Origin: Thiobaca trueperi
Lineage (GTDB): Bacteria > Pseudomonadota > Gammaproteobacteria > Chromatiales > Chromatiaceae
Direction: 5' to 3'
Length of the DNA stretch: 64,000 bases
Assembly (NCBI RefSeq): GCF_004342175.1
Contig: NZ_SMAO01000002.1
Location: 124,001-188,000 of the forward strand
Under the pieces are notes generated by a model. It was not told the origin of the DNA and searched no databases. It was given only the letters and a program-made list of their open reading frames with translations. Each line of letters starts with the position of its first letter. Positions within the stretch are counted from its first letter, which is position 1. Positions 55,216 to 64,000 of the stretch are shown here, in pieces. The translations under genes were made by a program, and so were the position numbers.

Positions 55216-57036
55216 ATGTGCGGCATCGCCGGTTTCATTCTGCGCGACGGTCAGCGCCCGGATCCCGAACAGCTCGCGCGCATGGCGGCGCGGCTCGCCC
55301 ATCGCGGGCCGGACGATCAGGGGATTCATTGCAATGGCCCGGTCGGGCTGGCGCAGACCCGGCTCTCCATCATCGGTCTCGCGACCGGCCATCAGCCGAT
55401 GGTCTCAGCGGACGGTCGCCTCGCGCTGGCGGCGAATGGCGAGGTCTATAACTACATCGAGCTGAACGCCGAACTGCGCGCGCGCGGACTGACGCCGCGC
55501 ACCGATTCGGACTCCGAGACCATCCTGCTGTCCTACGCCGCGCACGGGCTCGACTTCCTGTACCGGTTGCGCGGCATGTACGCCTTCGCCCTCCACGATG
55601 CCCGAACCGGGCGGCTGATCCTCGGCCGCGACCGGCTCGGCATCAAACCGCTCTTCTATGTGTGTCTGCCGGACCGCATCGCCTTTGCCTCCGAGATCAA
55701 GGCGCTGCTGCCGATCCTGCCCGAGCGGCCCCAGGTCGCGCCCGGTGCGCTGCGTCAGTTCCTGCAGAATCAGTTTGCCAGCGGCGAGGAGACACTGATC
55801 GCCGGCATCAAGCGGGTCTTGCCGGGCGAGGCGCTCGTCATCGACGCCGATCTGCGCATCGAGCGTCATCGCTACTGGTCCGCGCTGGATGTCACACCGC
55901 GCGCCATCGGTTTCGACGAGGCCTGCGACGAGCTCGACGGGCTCATGGACGCGGCGATGCGCGAACACATGCGCTCCGATGTCCCTTTTGGACTTTTTCT
56001 TTCGGGGGGGGTCGATTCGGCGGTGCTGGCAGCCATGCTGGACGCCCACGGCGCCGGTCGCATCAAGAGCTTCTCGGTCGGCTACCGGGGCACCGTGATG
56101 GCGCATGAGCTGGACGAGGCGGCGCGGGTTGCGGCGCATTTCGGGCTCGATCATCGCCCGCTGGAGCTGGAGTTGACTCAGGTCTTCGGGCGCATCCCCC
56201 ACAGCATCTGGTGCGCCGATGAACTCATGCGCGACTACGCCTGTCTGCCGACCTCGATTCTGGCCGAGACCGCCGGGGCCGAACTCAAGGTGGTCTTCTC
56301 TGGAGAGGGCGGGGATGAGGTCTTTGCCGGCTACGGACGCTATCACCCGCGCTTTGCCGAACGCTGGTTCAAGGCCATGCGCTATCCCGGCAGCGGCGGT
56401 TTCCGCACCCGTGGTCAATGGGCGGGGCGCTGGTCACGACGCCTCTTCGGTCCCGCGTTGCGCGATGCGCCAGGTGCTGATCGCGCGCCCTTTCTGCGCG
56501 CCTGGGGCGAGACCCCCGCGTCCTGGTCAGACATGCAGCGGCGCCAATACACCGATCTGGTCACGGCCCTGCCGGACAATCTGCTGGTCAAGACCGACCG
56601 CCTGCTGATGGGCTTCGGGGTCGAAGGGCGGGTGCCCTTTCTCGATCACCGGCTGGTCGAGTTCGGCCTCGCGCTGCCGGACGATCTCAAGGTGCATCGC
56701 CATCGCGGCAAATGGCTGCTCAAACGCTGGGCCGGACCGCTGCTGCCGCCCGGCCATCTGGAACGGCCCAAGCGCGGTTTCCATGTCCCGGTCGGCGACT
56801 GGCTGTGCGGCGAGGTGGCTGAAGCCGTCGGTCAGCGTCTGATCGGAAATCGGGGCATCCGCGACTGGTTTCGGGTCGAGTCCATCCCGGCACTGGTTGC
56901 CGCGCGCCAGAGAGTGCAAGGCGGCGGTCGCGAGCTGTTCGGGCTGATGCAGTTCGCTATCTGGCACCGGCTGTTCATCGAGGAACCGGGGCTCAAGCCT
57001 GCGCCGGATGAGGATCCGCTGGAGTGGATCGGATAG
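55216..57036 (+). CDS. asnB: Asparagine synthase (glutamine-hydrolysing)
   Basis: 606 residues. N-terminal glutamine amidotransferase domain begins '[12 protein letters not shown]' with nucleophile Cys2, then 'HRGPDDQG' and 'NGEVYNY'. The C-terminal synthetase has the PP-loop '[16 protein letters not shown]' and '[18 protein letters not shown]'. It makes asparagine from aspartate, ATP and glutamine. Some AsnB-like proteins instead amidate secondary metabolites or surface polymers, but nothing here requires that. Confidence 0.95.
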   Translation: MCGIAGFILRDGQRPDPEQLARMAARLAHRGPDDQGIHCNGPVGLAQTRLSIIGLATGHQPMVSADGRLALAANGEVYNYIELNAELRARGLTPRTDSDSETILLSYAAHGLDFLYRLRGMYAFALHDARTGRLILGRDRLGIKPLFYVCLPDRIAFASEIKALLPILPERPQVAPGALRQFLQNQFASGEETLIAGIKRVLPGEALVIDADLRIERHRYWSALDVTPRAIGFDEACDELDGLMDAAMREHMRSDVPFGLFLSGGVDSAVLAAMLDAHGAGRIKSFSVGYRGTVMAHELDEAARVAAHFGLDHRPLELELTQVFGRIPHSIWCADELMRDYACLPTSILAETAGAELKVVFSGEGGDEVFAGYGRYHPRFAERWFKAMRYPGSGGFRTRGQWAGRWSRRLFGPALRDAPGADRAPFLRAWGETPASWSDMQRRQYTDLVTALPDNLLVKTDRLLMGFGVEGRVPFLDHRLVEFGLALPDDLKVHRHRGKWLLKRWAGPLLPPGHLERPKRGFHVPVGDWLCGEVAEAVGQRLIGNRGIRDWFRVESIPALVAARQRVQGGGRELFGLMQFAIWHRLFIEEPGLKPAPDEDPLEWIG

Positions 57037-57070
57037 AATGTCCCTCTCCAACCGCTCACACAGGTCCACG

Positions 57071-57637
57071 ATGGAAAATTTTCGCGGCACGACAATCCTT
57101 TCGGTTCGGCGCTCTGGCCGCGTCGTGATCGGCGGCGACGGTCAGGTCTCGCTGGGATCGACGGTCATGAAGGGCAATGCGCGCAAGGTGCGTCGGCTCT
57201 ACAAGGGTCAGGTGCTGGCGGGCTTTGCCGGCGCGACGGCGGACGCCTTTACGCTCTTCGAGCGCTTCGAGGGCAAGCTGGAAAAGCATCAGGGTCATCT
57301 GACCCGTGCGGCGGTGGAACTCGCCAAAGACTGGCGCACGGATCGGATGCTGCGTCGGCTGGAGGCGCTCTTGTGCATCGCCGACGCGAAGAGCTCGCTC
57401 ATGATCTCGGGCACTGGCGACGTGATCGAGCCGGAGCAGGACATCATGGCCATCGGCTCGGGCGGCTCTTTCGCCCTCTCGGCGGCGCGGGCGCTGTTCG
57501 AGAATACCGAACTGGGCGCGCGCGAGATCGTCGAGAAGGGTTTGCATATTGCCGCCGACATCTGCATCTACACCAATCACAACCTCGTGATCGAAGAGCT
57601 GGACGCGGAAAATCAGTTGGCAGTTGACGGCCACTGA
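57071..57637 (+). CDS. hslV: ATP-dependent protease subunit HslV
   Basis: 188 residues from the ATG at 57071. The proteasome-like peptidase reads '[20 protein letters not shown]', with the catalytic N-terminal threonine after a six-residue presequence 'MENFRG' that must be removed. '[18 protein letters not shown]' and '[15 protein letters not shown]' match the family. It forms dodecamers with the HslU ATPase. The hslU ATG lies about 50 bases downstream, so the pair is cotranscribed. Confidence 0.96.
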   Translation: MENFRGTTILSVRRSGRVVIGGDGQVSLGSTVMKGNARKVRRLYKGQVLAGFAGATADAFTLFERFEGKLEKHQGHLTRAAVELAKDWRTDRMLRRLEALLCIADAKSSLMISGTGDVIEPEQDIMAIGSGGSFALSAARALFENTELGAREIVEKGLHIAADICIYTNHNLVIEELDAENQLAVDGH

Positions 57638-57689
57638 CCACTTTCAAGGCGCCGCCCGTTCTGGACGGCTCAATCGACGGGCAGGTCCC

Positions 57690-59021
57690 ATGTCTGAAAT
57701 CACCCCTCAACGTATCGTCGCGGAACTCGACAAACATATCGTCGGCCAGGATGAGGCCAAGCGCGCGGTGGCGATTGCCCTGCGCAACCGCTGGCGTCGC
57801 TCGCAGATCGACGAGCCGATGCGCTCGGAGATCACGCCGAAGAATATCCTGATGATCGGCCCGACCGGGGTTGGCAAGACTGAGATTGCGCGGCGTCTGG
57901 CGAAGCTGGCGAACGCGCCCTTCATCAAGGTGGAGGCGACCAAGTTCACCGAGGTGGGCTATGTCGGGCGCGACGTCGAATCCATCATCCGCGATCTGGC
58001 CGACATCGGCGTGAAGATGGCGCGCGAGCAGGAGATGGCCAAGCTGGCCGATCAGGCCGAGGCGGCGGCGGAGGAGCGGATCCTGGATGTGCTGCTGCCC
58101 CAGCCGGGCGGCTTCGAGGAAGAGACCCGCACGACCGCCAGCCATAAAACCCGCGATAAATTCCGCGACAAACTGCGCGCCGGCGAGCTCGACGACCGTG
58201 AGATCGAAATCCAGGTTTCGGCCACGCCGCTCGGGGTGGAGATCATGGCTCCGCCCGGCATGGAGGAGATGTCGAGCCAGCTCCAGGGGTTGTTCCAGAA
58301 TCTGGGACAGGGGCGGACGAAGCGCCGCAAGCTGCGTATTCGCGATGCCCGTCAGCTCCTGAAAGACGAGGAGGCGGCCAAACGGGTCAATGACGAGGAT
58401 CTCAAACTGCGCGCCATCGAAAACGTGGAGCAGAACGGCATCGTCTTCATCGACGAGCTGGATAAAGTGACCAAGCGCGGCGAGGGCATGGCCGGGGCCG
58501 ATGTCTCGCGCGAAGGGGTGCAGCGCGATCTGCTGCCCATCGTCGAAGGCAGTACGGTATCGACCAAGCATGGCGCGGTGCGCACCGATCACATCCTCTT
58601 CATTGCCTCAGGCGCCTTTCATCTGTCCAAGCCGTCGGACCTGATCCCGGAACTTCAGGGGCGTCTGCCGATCCGGGTCGAACTCAAGGCGCTGACCAGC
58701 GAGGACTTCGTGCGCATCCTCACCGAACCGGACGCCTCGCTGACCGATCAGTATCGCGCCCTGCTCGGGACCGAAGGGGTCAATCTGGAATTCACCGAGG
58801 ACGGCATCCGGCGTCTGGCCGAGATCGCCTGGCAGGTCAACGAGCGAACCGAGAATATCGGCGCGCGGCGCCTGCATACCGTCATGGAGCGGCTGCTGGA
58901 AGATGTCTCCTACAACGCCTCCGAACTCGACCGCGTGACCGTGACCGTGACCGCCGCCTATGTGGACCAGAATCTGGCCGGTCTGGCGGCAGACGATGAT
59001 CTGTCCCGGTACATCCTTTGA
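57690..59021 (+). CDS. hslU: ATP-dependent protease ATPase subunit HslU
   Basis: 443 residues. Walker A '[18 protein letters not shown]', Walker B '[11 protein letters not shown]', an I domain with '[15 protein letters not shown]', and C-terminal sensor 2 '[20 protein letters not shown]'. The AAA+ unfoldase of HslUV, feeding unfolded substrates to HslV. The ATG at 57690 begins '[20 protein letters not shown]', the standard HslU start. Heat-shock control is usual for this pair, but I see no obvious sigma-32 promoter in the short gap before hslV. Confidence 0.97.
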   Translation: MSEITPQRIVAELDKHIVGQDEAKRAVAIALRNRWRRSQIDEPMRSEITPKNILMIGPTGVGKTEIARRLAKLANAPFIKVEATKFTEVGYVGRDVESIIRDLADIGVKMAREQEMAKLADQAEAAAEERILDVLLPQPGGFEEETRTTASHKTRDKFRDKLRAGELDDREIEIQVSATPLGVEIMAPPGMEEMSSQLQGLFQNLGQGRTKRRKLRIRDARQLLKDEEAAKRVNDEDLKLRAIENVEQNGIVFIDELDKVTKRGEGMAGADVSREGVQRDLLPIVEGSTVSTKHGAVRTDHILFIASGAFHLSKPSDLIPELQGRLPIRVELKALTSEDFVRILTEPDASLTDQYRALLGTEGVNLEFTEDGIRRLAEIAWQVNERTENIGARRLHTVMERLLEDVSYNASELDRVTVTVTAAYVDQNLAGLAADDDLSRYIL

Positions 59022-59045
59022 TCATTCACATGAACGACTGAAATC

Positions 59046-59408
59046 ATGCCCGTACCAACCGAACTGAATCTGCATCGCCAGTCCCGCGTGCTGGAAATCG
59101 CCTACGAGGACGGCACCCGCTTTCATCTGCCGTGCGAGTATCTGCGCGTCTATTCGCCTTCAGCCGAGGTCCAGGGCCATGCGCCGGATCAGCGCGTGAT
59201 CCAGGCCGGCAAGGAGGGGGTCGGGATCGACCGCATCGAGCCGGTCGGCAACTACGCAGTCTGTCTGCATTTCGACGATGAGCACAACACCGGCATCTAT
59301 TCCTGGGAGTATCTCTACCGGCTGGGCGTCGAACAGGAACAGCTCTGGCGCGAGTACCTGGACGAACTCGAACAGACCGGCTACCAGCGCAAGGTCAGGC
59401 CGTCCTGA
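59046..59408 (+). CDS. DUF971 protein
   Basis: 120 residues, single DUF971 domain ('LEIAYEDGTRFHLPCEYLRV', 'QAGKEGVGIDRIEPVGNYAV', 'GIYSWEYLYRLG'). The fold resembles the N-terminal part of gamma-butyrobetaine hydroxylase. It stands alone here, as is typical between hslU and ubiE. It has been linked to iron-sulfur assembly in related forms; no function is proved. Confidence 0.9.
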   Translation: MPVPTELNLHRQSRVLEIAYEDGTRFHLPCEYLRVYSPSAEVQGHAPDQRVIQAGKEGVGIDRIEPVGNYAVCLHFDDEHNTGIYSWEYLYRLGVEQEQLWREYLDELEQTGYQRKVRPS

Positions 59409-59460
59409 CGCTTTGAGTTAAACTAAGTTCCTTTTGCCCCCTTCGAGATCAGGTCACAGC

Positions 59461-60210
59461 ATGTCCGACAAGCAAACCACCCACTTCGGCTACCAGCAGG
59501 TTCCGGTCGAGGAAAAGGCGAAGCGCGTGCGCGCCGTCTTCGATTCGGTCGCCTCGCGTTACGATCTGATGAACGATCTGATGTCGCTCGGCATCCATCG
59601 GCTCTGGAAGCGTCACGCCATCGAACTGGCCGGCGTGCGGCGCGGACAGCGGGTGCTGGATCTGGCCTCGGGAACCGGCGATCTGGCGGATCGCTTCGCC
59701 GGCATCGTCGGCGCCGATGGTCTGGTGGTGATGTCGGACATCAACGCCTCCATGTTGACCGAAGGGCGCGAGCGCATGCTTGAACGCGGTCGGGTCGGCA
59801 ATCTGCACTATTCGCTCATCAATGCCGAAAAGATCCCCTTTGGTGATGATCACTTCGACTGTGTCACCATCAGTTTCGGTCTGCGCAATGTCACCGACAA
59901 ACAGGCTGCGCTCAACGAGATGTATCGGGTGCTGCGTCCGGGCGGGCGGGCGCTGATCCTGGAGTTCTCGCACCCGGTCAGCCAGTCGCTGAGCAAGGTC
60001 TACGATCTCTATTCCTTCACCGTGCTGCCGACCCTGGGCCGGCTGGTGGTCAACGATCCGGGCAGTTATCGCTATCTGGCCGAGTCCATCCGCATGCACC
60101 CGGATCAGGAGACGCTGCGCTCGATGATGGAAACCGCCGGATTCGAACGCTGCGAATATTTCAATCACAGCGGCGGCATCGTCGCCATCCATCGGGGGTA
60201 CAGGCTGTGA
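59461..60210 (+). CDS. ubiE: Ubiquinone/menaquinone C-methyltransferase
   Basis: 249 residues from the ATG at 59461 ('[20 protein letters not shown]', the usual UbiE start). SAM-binding '[17 protein letters not shown]', then '[10 protein letters not shown]', '[20 protein letters not shown]' and 'LEFSHP' are family signatures. It methylates the benzoquinol ring in ubiquinone synthesis, and demethylmenaquinone where present. Its stop overlaps the ubiJ start by four bases. Confidence 0.97.
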   Translation: MSDKQTTHFGYQQVPVEEKAKRVRAVFDSVASRYDLMNDLMSLGIHRLWKRHAIELAGVRRGQRVLDLASGTGDLADRFAGIVGADGLVVMSDINASMLTEGRERMLERGRVGNLHYSLINAEKIPFGDDHFDCVTISFGLRNVTDKQAALNEMYRVLRPGGRALILEFSHPVSQSLSKVYDLYSFTVLPTLGRLVVNDPGSYRYLAESIRMHPDQETLRSMMETAGFERCEYFNHSGGIVAIHRGYRL

Positions 60211-60848
60211 GCGAGGGCATCCAGATTCCTGACGCGCTGCTGGCCGTTCTGGAGCAGACGATCAACCGCTATATCGCGCTCGATCCCGAAGGCGCCGCCG
60301 CGTTCGACGCACTCACCGGGCGCATCATCGGCATCGAGGTCAAGGGCTTCGGCACCCGCATCACCATCGTCCCCGGTGTGCGCGGGCTCCAGCTTTTCGG
60401 CGATTACGATGCCGAGCCCGACTGTCTCATTCGCGGCACCCCGCTGGGGCTCGCCCGCATGGGCATGGCCGAGCGCAAGGAAACGCAGCTTCTGTCCGGC
60501 GAGGTCGAGATCACGGGCGATACCGCGCTCGGGCAGGCTCTGAGCGCGGCCTTCGCGCGGCTGGAGGTCGATTGGGAAGAACAACTGGCGCGTCTGATCG
60601 GCGATCCCTTCGCCCATCAGGTCGGCAACCAGTTCCGCGCCGCCAGTCAATGGGGCCAGCGTACCTCTGATTCGCTAACTGCCAATCTCAAGGAATTACT
60701 CCAGGAAGAACGCCGGCTGGTGCCGACCCGCTACGAGGTCGATGCCTTTCTGGCTCAGGTCGATACCCTGCGCGACGATGTCGAGCGTCTCGCCGCCCGG
60801 GTCGAACGACTCGCCCGGCACGCCACGGAGTCCGGCCTTCACTCATGA
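60207..60848 (+). CDS. ubiJ: Ubiquinone biosynthesis accessory factor UbiJ
   Basis: 213 residues from a GTG start. An SCP2-like lipid-binding domain occupies about residues 15-125 ('[20 protein letters not shown]', '[11 protein letters not shown]'). A C-terminal coiled coil follows ('[20 protein letters not shown]'). UbiJ binds ubiquinone intermediates within the soluble Ubi complex. Located between ubiE and ubiB, with four-base overlaps on both sides, the standard gammaproteobacterial order. Confidence 0.92.
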   Translation: MSEGIQIPDALLAVLEQTINRYIALDPEGAAAFDALTGRIIGIEVKGFGTRITIVPGVRGLQLFGDYDAEPDCLIRGTPLGLARMGMAERKETQLLSGEVEITGDTALGQALSAAFARLEVDWEEQLARLIGDPFAHQVGNQFRAASQWGQRTSDSLTANLKELLQEERRLVPTRYEVDAFLAQVDTLRDDVERLAARVERLARHATESGLHS

Positions 60849-62488
60849 TTGGTTTCCGTCAGGCACTGCGTCTCTTCCGCATCAATTCGGTTCTGATCCG
60901 CCACGGTCTCGACGAGGTCGTCCTCGCCACCCATCTGTTTCGACCGCTGCGCTGGATCCTCTATCTGCTGCCCTGGCACTGGGTCAAGCGCGATCTGCCG
61001 GCTTATCCGGCACGGATCCGCATGGCGCTGGAAGACCTGGGACCGATCTTCGTCAAGTTCGGCCAGATCCTCTCCACCCGGCGCGATCTGCTGCCGGATG
61101 ATCTGGCCGTCGAACTGGCCAAGCTCCAGGATCGGGTGCCGCCTTTCGACGGGGCCGAGGCGCGTGCACTGATCGAAAAGGCCTGGGGCTGTTCGGTCGA
61201 TGCGGTGCTGGATCAGTTCGATCCGATTCCGCTGGCCTCCGCCTCCATCGCTCAGGTCCATACCGGACGCCTCAAAGACGGCACCGAGGTCGTGGTCAAG
61301 GTACTGCGTCCCGGCATCGAGCACACCATCCGCCAGGATCTGGCGCTCATGTATACCGTCGCCCAGCTTGCCGAACGCTACTGGAAGGAAGGCCGGCGAC
61401 TGCGCCCCATCGAAGTGGTGCGCGAATACGAGAAAACCATCTACGACGAACTGGACCTCCAGCGCGAGGCGGCCAACGCCTCGCAGATCCGGCGTAACTG
61501 GCTCAACAGCGAGATGCTTTATATCCCCGAGGTCTATTGGGACTGGACCCGACCCAATGTGATGGTGATGGAGCGCGTCTATGGCACCCCGGTGAGCGAT
61601 GTCGTCAGTCTCAAGGCCCAGGGCGTGAGCATGAAACAGCTCGGCGAGCGCGGGGTGGAGATCTTCTTCACCCAGGTCTTCCGCGACAACTTTTTTCATG
61701 CCGACATGCACCCCGGCAACATCTTCGTCGAACCCTCCGGGCGCTATATCTCCATCGATTTCGGCATCGTCGGCACCCTGACGACCGAAGACCAGCGTTA
61801 TCTGGCCGAAAATCTGCTCGCCTTCTTCGAGCGCGACTATCGGCGCGTGGCCGAATTGCATGTCGAGTCCGGCTGGGTACCGCCCGGCACCCGCGTCGAT
61901 GAGTTCGAGTCGGCCATCCGCACCGTCAGCGAACCCATCTTCGAGAAACCGCTGGCCGAGATTTCATTCGGACATTTCCTGGTGCGGCTCTTTCAGACCG
62001 CGCGCCGCTTCGATATGGAGATCCAGCCGCAGTTGGTGCTCCTGGAGAAGACCCTGCTCAATATCGAAGGTCTGGGCCGTCAGCTCTATCCCGAACTGGA
62101 TCTCTGGACCACCGCCAAGCCGTACATGGAACGCTGGATGAAGAATCAGGTGGGGCTCAAGGGGCTGTTTGATCGCACCAAGCGCAATCTTTATTCAGTC
62201 GCCGATCAGGCGCCCGAGCTGCCGCTCATTGCTTACCGGATGCTGATGGCCTACGACAAGCAGTTGCGGGGTGCCACCTTCGATCAGGCCCAGGTCCGCG
62301 AGCATCAGGCCACGGCGTCCGGGGCCATGCTCAAATCCATCGGCGGCGCGACGCTGTTCGTCTGCGCGACCCTGATGCTGCTGCTCGGTCCAGGCCACTG
62401 GCTGCCCGAACAGGCGGCGGCCGGACTCATCGCGGCGGCTTATCTGGCCGGGGTCTGGCTGTTCTTCTCGGCGGCGCGGGCGGGGTGA
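60845..62488 (+). CDS. ubiB: Ubiquinone biosynthesis ATPase/kinase UbiB
   Basis: 547 residues, the expected length. KxGQ motif in '[20 protein letters not shown]', alanine-rich nucleotide loop '[14 protein letters not shown]', catalytic '[13 protein letters not shown]' and 'SIDFGIVG', and two C-terminal membrane helices ('[14 protein letters not shown]', '[14 protein letters not shown]'). It assists extraction or processing of membrane-bound ubiquinone precursors with ATP. Last gene of the ubiE-ubiJ-ubiB operon. Confidence 0.97.
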   Translation: MIGFRQALRLFRINSVLIRHGLDEVVLATHLFRPLRWILYLLPWHWVKRDLPAYPARIRMALEDLGPIFVKFGQILSTRRDLLPDDLAVELAKLQDRVPPFDGAEARALIEKAWGCSVDAVLDQFDPIPLASASIAQVHTGRLKDGTEVVVKVLRPGIEHTIRQDLALMYTVAQLAERYWKEGRRLRPIEVVREYEKTIYDELDLQREAANASQIRRNWLNSEMLYIPEVYWDWTRPNVMVMERVYGTPVSDVVSLKAQGVSMKQLGERGVEIFFTQVFRDNFFHADMHPGNIFVEPSGRYISIDFGIVGTLTTEDQRYLAENLLAFFERDYRRVAELHVESGWVPPGTRVDEFESAIRTVSEPIFEKPLAEISFGHFLVRLFQTARRFDMEIQPQLVLLEKTLLNIEGLGRQLYPELDLWTTAKPYMERWMKNQVGLKGLFDRTKRNLYSVADQAPELPLIAYRMLMAYDKQLRGATFDQAQVREHQATASGAMLKSIGGATLFVCATLMLLLGPGHWLPEQAAAGLIAAAYLAGVWLFFSAARAG

Positions 62489-62841
62489 TCGCGATAGGAT
62501 TCGCGGTGCGCGACCCGTTTTCCGTGGGTCAGACCGTTGGCACCATGACCTTCGGCTCCGTCGACATGGTGATGCTCTGTATCTCTTACTCTGTAAGAGG
62601 GTGAATCTAGGATGGGGTAAAGATTGGAGTCAAGGCGGTCTTCCCGATACTCGGTCAGGGTACTGGCGTTGGAAATGGGCGTGCGGCGCATGGAGCGCCA
62701 GGACGGCCCGCAATAAATGGGATTGGCAGTTGCTTCGCTGCCGTGCCCGCATCTTGTTATCATCTCCACCTGCCGATTCGCAGCCATCGCTCCAGTCGAT
62801 GGCGGCGGGCTGTTCGCCGTCTGAATGATTGGAGACATGCT
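62489..62841. other. Intergenic region between ubiB and glk
   Basis: 353 bases with no supported gene. A perfect dyad CTCTTAC-tct-GTAAGAG (62583-62599) could be a protein-binding site or small hairpin. The minus-strand reading '[20 protein letters not shown]' looks protein-like but has no credible start or family and overlaps the end of ubiB. The glk promoter is presumably here. Confidence 0.5.
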
Positions 62842-63822
62842 ATGCGCTTGCTGGTAGGTGACATCGGTGGAACGAAAACCGCGCTGGGCGTCGCGGAGAC
62901 GGATGGCGAGAGCGTGACACTTGTGGAGCCACGGCGATATCCGAGCGCCGCATTCGAGTCATTCGATCAGATCGTGCGGCGTTATTGCGCCGAAACCGGT
63001 CTGATCTGTCGTTTCGCGGCCTTCGCCGTCGCCGGTCCGGTGCAGGATCGCTGCTGCGCGGCCACGAATCTTCCCTGGATCCTGGAGGCCGATGTACTGG
63101 AGGAATCATTCGGCTTCGCGGGCGTCGAGCTGCTGAACGATCTGGCGGCGGTCGCCTGGGGCGTGCCGGCCCTGGGCCCTGACGACCTGGCTGAGCTGCA
63201 TCCTGGCGATGGCAGTGATCGCGGCAATGCCTGCGTGGTCTCTGCCGGGACCGGGCTCGGCGAGGCCGGGCTCTATTGGGATGGCTTTCGTCATCATCCA
63301 TTCGCCACCGAAGGCGGACATACCGACTTCGCCCCCGCTGACGACCTCGAATTCGCGCTGCTCAGTCATCTCAAGACACGCTTCGGGCGGGTGAGCTGGG
63401 AGCGCGTGGTCTCCGGCATGGGCATTGCCAATCTCTACGACTTCCTGCTGACCCGGCATGGCGGCCAGACCCCCGACTGGCTGCGCAAGGTCATCGATGA
63501 GGGCGGCGACACCCCGGCCGCCGTCGCACAGGCGGCGGCTGAAGGCCGTTGCCCCATCTGTGTCGAGACCATGGAACTCTTTCTGCGACTCTATGGACGC
63601 GAGGCGGGCAACATGGCCCTGCAGCAGATGGCGCTTGGCGGTGTCTTTCTGGCGGGCGGCATCGCCCTGAAAAATCTACCCGCACTGCGCCGGGGCGGCT
63701 TTCTCGAAGGCTTTTTTGACAAGGGCCGCATGGGCGCCCTGATGCGCCGGATGCCGGTGCGGGTCATCCTGCAACCCCACACGCCCCTGATGGGCGCGGC
63801 GCGTTTCATGGCGTCGCAGTGA
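62842..63822 (+). CDS. glk: Glucokinase
   Basis: 326 residues from the ATG at 62842, with GGAGA six bases upstream. Phosphate-binding 'LVGDIGGTKTALGV', then 'CVVSAGTGLGEAGLY' and the hexose/metal site 'ATEGGHTDFAP' with the EGGH pattern of the proteobacterial glucokinase group. 'GGVFLAGGIALKNLPALR' is the adenosine-binding motif. Phosphorylates glucose with ATP in the cytoplasm. It stands apart from glycolytic neighbours; a metal-binding protein gene follows 60 bases downstream. Confidence 0.95.
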   Translation: MRLLVGDIGGTKTALGVAETDGESVTLVEPRRYPSAAFESFDQIVRRYCAETGLICRFAAFAVAGPVQDRCCAATNLPWILEADVLEESFGFAGVELLNDLAAVAWGVPALGPDDLAELHPGDGSDRGNACVVSAGTGLGEAGLYWDGFRHHPFATEGGHTDFAPADDLEFALLSHLKTRFGRVSWERVVSGMGIANLYDFLLTRHGGQTPDWLRKVIDEGGDTPAAVAQAAAEGRCPICVETMELFLRLYGREAGNMALQQMALGGVFLAGGIALKNLPALRRGGFLEGFFDKGRMGALMRRMPVRVILQPHTPLMGAARFMASQ

Positions 63823-63882
63823 AAGCGCTCGACGCATGACACGACTGATGATCCGGGCTCCAGCCAACTGAGAGGACACATA

Positions 63883-64000
63883 ATGACAATTGACATCAAG
63901 ATTTCGGGCATGAGCTGCCAGCATTGCGTCCGCGCCGTGACCCAGGCCATCGAGTCCGTTGCGGGCGTCGAGAGCGTCGCGGTCGATCTGGCCCTGGGAC
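63883..64000 (+). CDS. Heavy-metal-associated (HMA) domain protein, partial
   Basis: The first 39 codons only; the gene leaves the window. 'MTIDIKISGMSCQHCVRAVT' is a classic HMA domain with CxxC metal ligands (Cys12 and Cys15). This could be a CopZ-type copper chaperone of about 65-70 residues or the first domain of a copper P-type ATPase; the visible part cannot decide. AGAGGA precedes the ATG. Confidence 0.85.
   Translation, partial: MTIDIKISGMSCQHCVRAVTQAIESVAGVESVAVDLALG

Noticed and set aside
62440-62838. 132-codon minus-strand frame between ubiB and glk
   Set aside because: It overlaps the end of ubiB and, apart from one protein-like stretch, shows no family or start signal.

Overview
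The window is high-GC, gene-dense proteobacterial chromosome. The gene order hslV-hslU-DUF971-ubiE-ubiJ-ubiB, the feoA-feoA-feoB-feoC block, hemB/aroE, a bacteriophytochrome kinase and abundant REP-like palindromes suggest a gammaproteobacterium. A purple sulfur bacterium of the Chromatiales is my best guess, but this is inference: no photosynthesis or sulfur-oxidation gene is in the window. I saw no rRNA, tRNA or CRISPR array.

Layout. 1-4.1 kb: a truncated sensor kinase paired with a periplasmic solute-binding protein, then rlmI. 4.4-15.8 kb: one giant (3770-codon) modular surface/secreted protein with an N-terminal DUF4347 domain, Calx-beta, autotransporter-associated, InlB-like and Ig-like modules and a C-terminal five-unit FG-GAP-like repeat. 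16-22.5 kb: an outer-membrane barrel protein, a transketolase/phosphoketolase-like enzyme followed by a four-carbon acid-sugar kinase, and a biotin carboxylase. 22.5-28 kb (minus strand): a ferrous-iron uptake operon (two FeoA proteins, FeoB, FeoC), aroE and hemB, with MITE-like repeats between feo and aroE.

28-42.4 kb is a surface-glycan or glycoprotein region. It holds GT2 + DUF2304 + GT4, two polytopic membrane proteins, another GT4, a BNR-propeller lipoprotein, a strongly expressed-looking secreted protein, a GNAT acetyltransferase, a GT41 (O-GlcNAc-transferase-like) protein and a PIG-L deacetylase. A degenerate stretch with an IS5-type transposase tail follows. 43.2-49.2 kb is a light-signalling operon: bacteriophytochrome kinase, single-domain response regulator, and a hybrid kinase with REC-PAS-PAS-PAS-HisKA-HATPase-REC-Hpt architecture.

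49.2-51.2 kb is a scrappy region: a MITE-like repeat, an rsgA 3' remnant, a short orphan frame, a zinc-ribbon protein and a NERD protein. 51.2-54.7 kb (minus strand): a sodium:solute symporter, a 56-residue accessory membrane protein and an alginate-export-type porin. 54.9-64 kb (plus strand): thioesterase, asparagine synthetase, HslVU protease, DUF971, ubiquinone genes ubiE-ubiJ-ubiB, glucokinase, and the start of a heavy-metal-binding (HMA) protein cut by the window edge.
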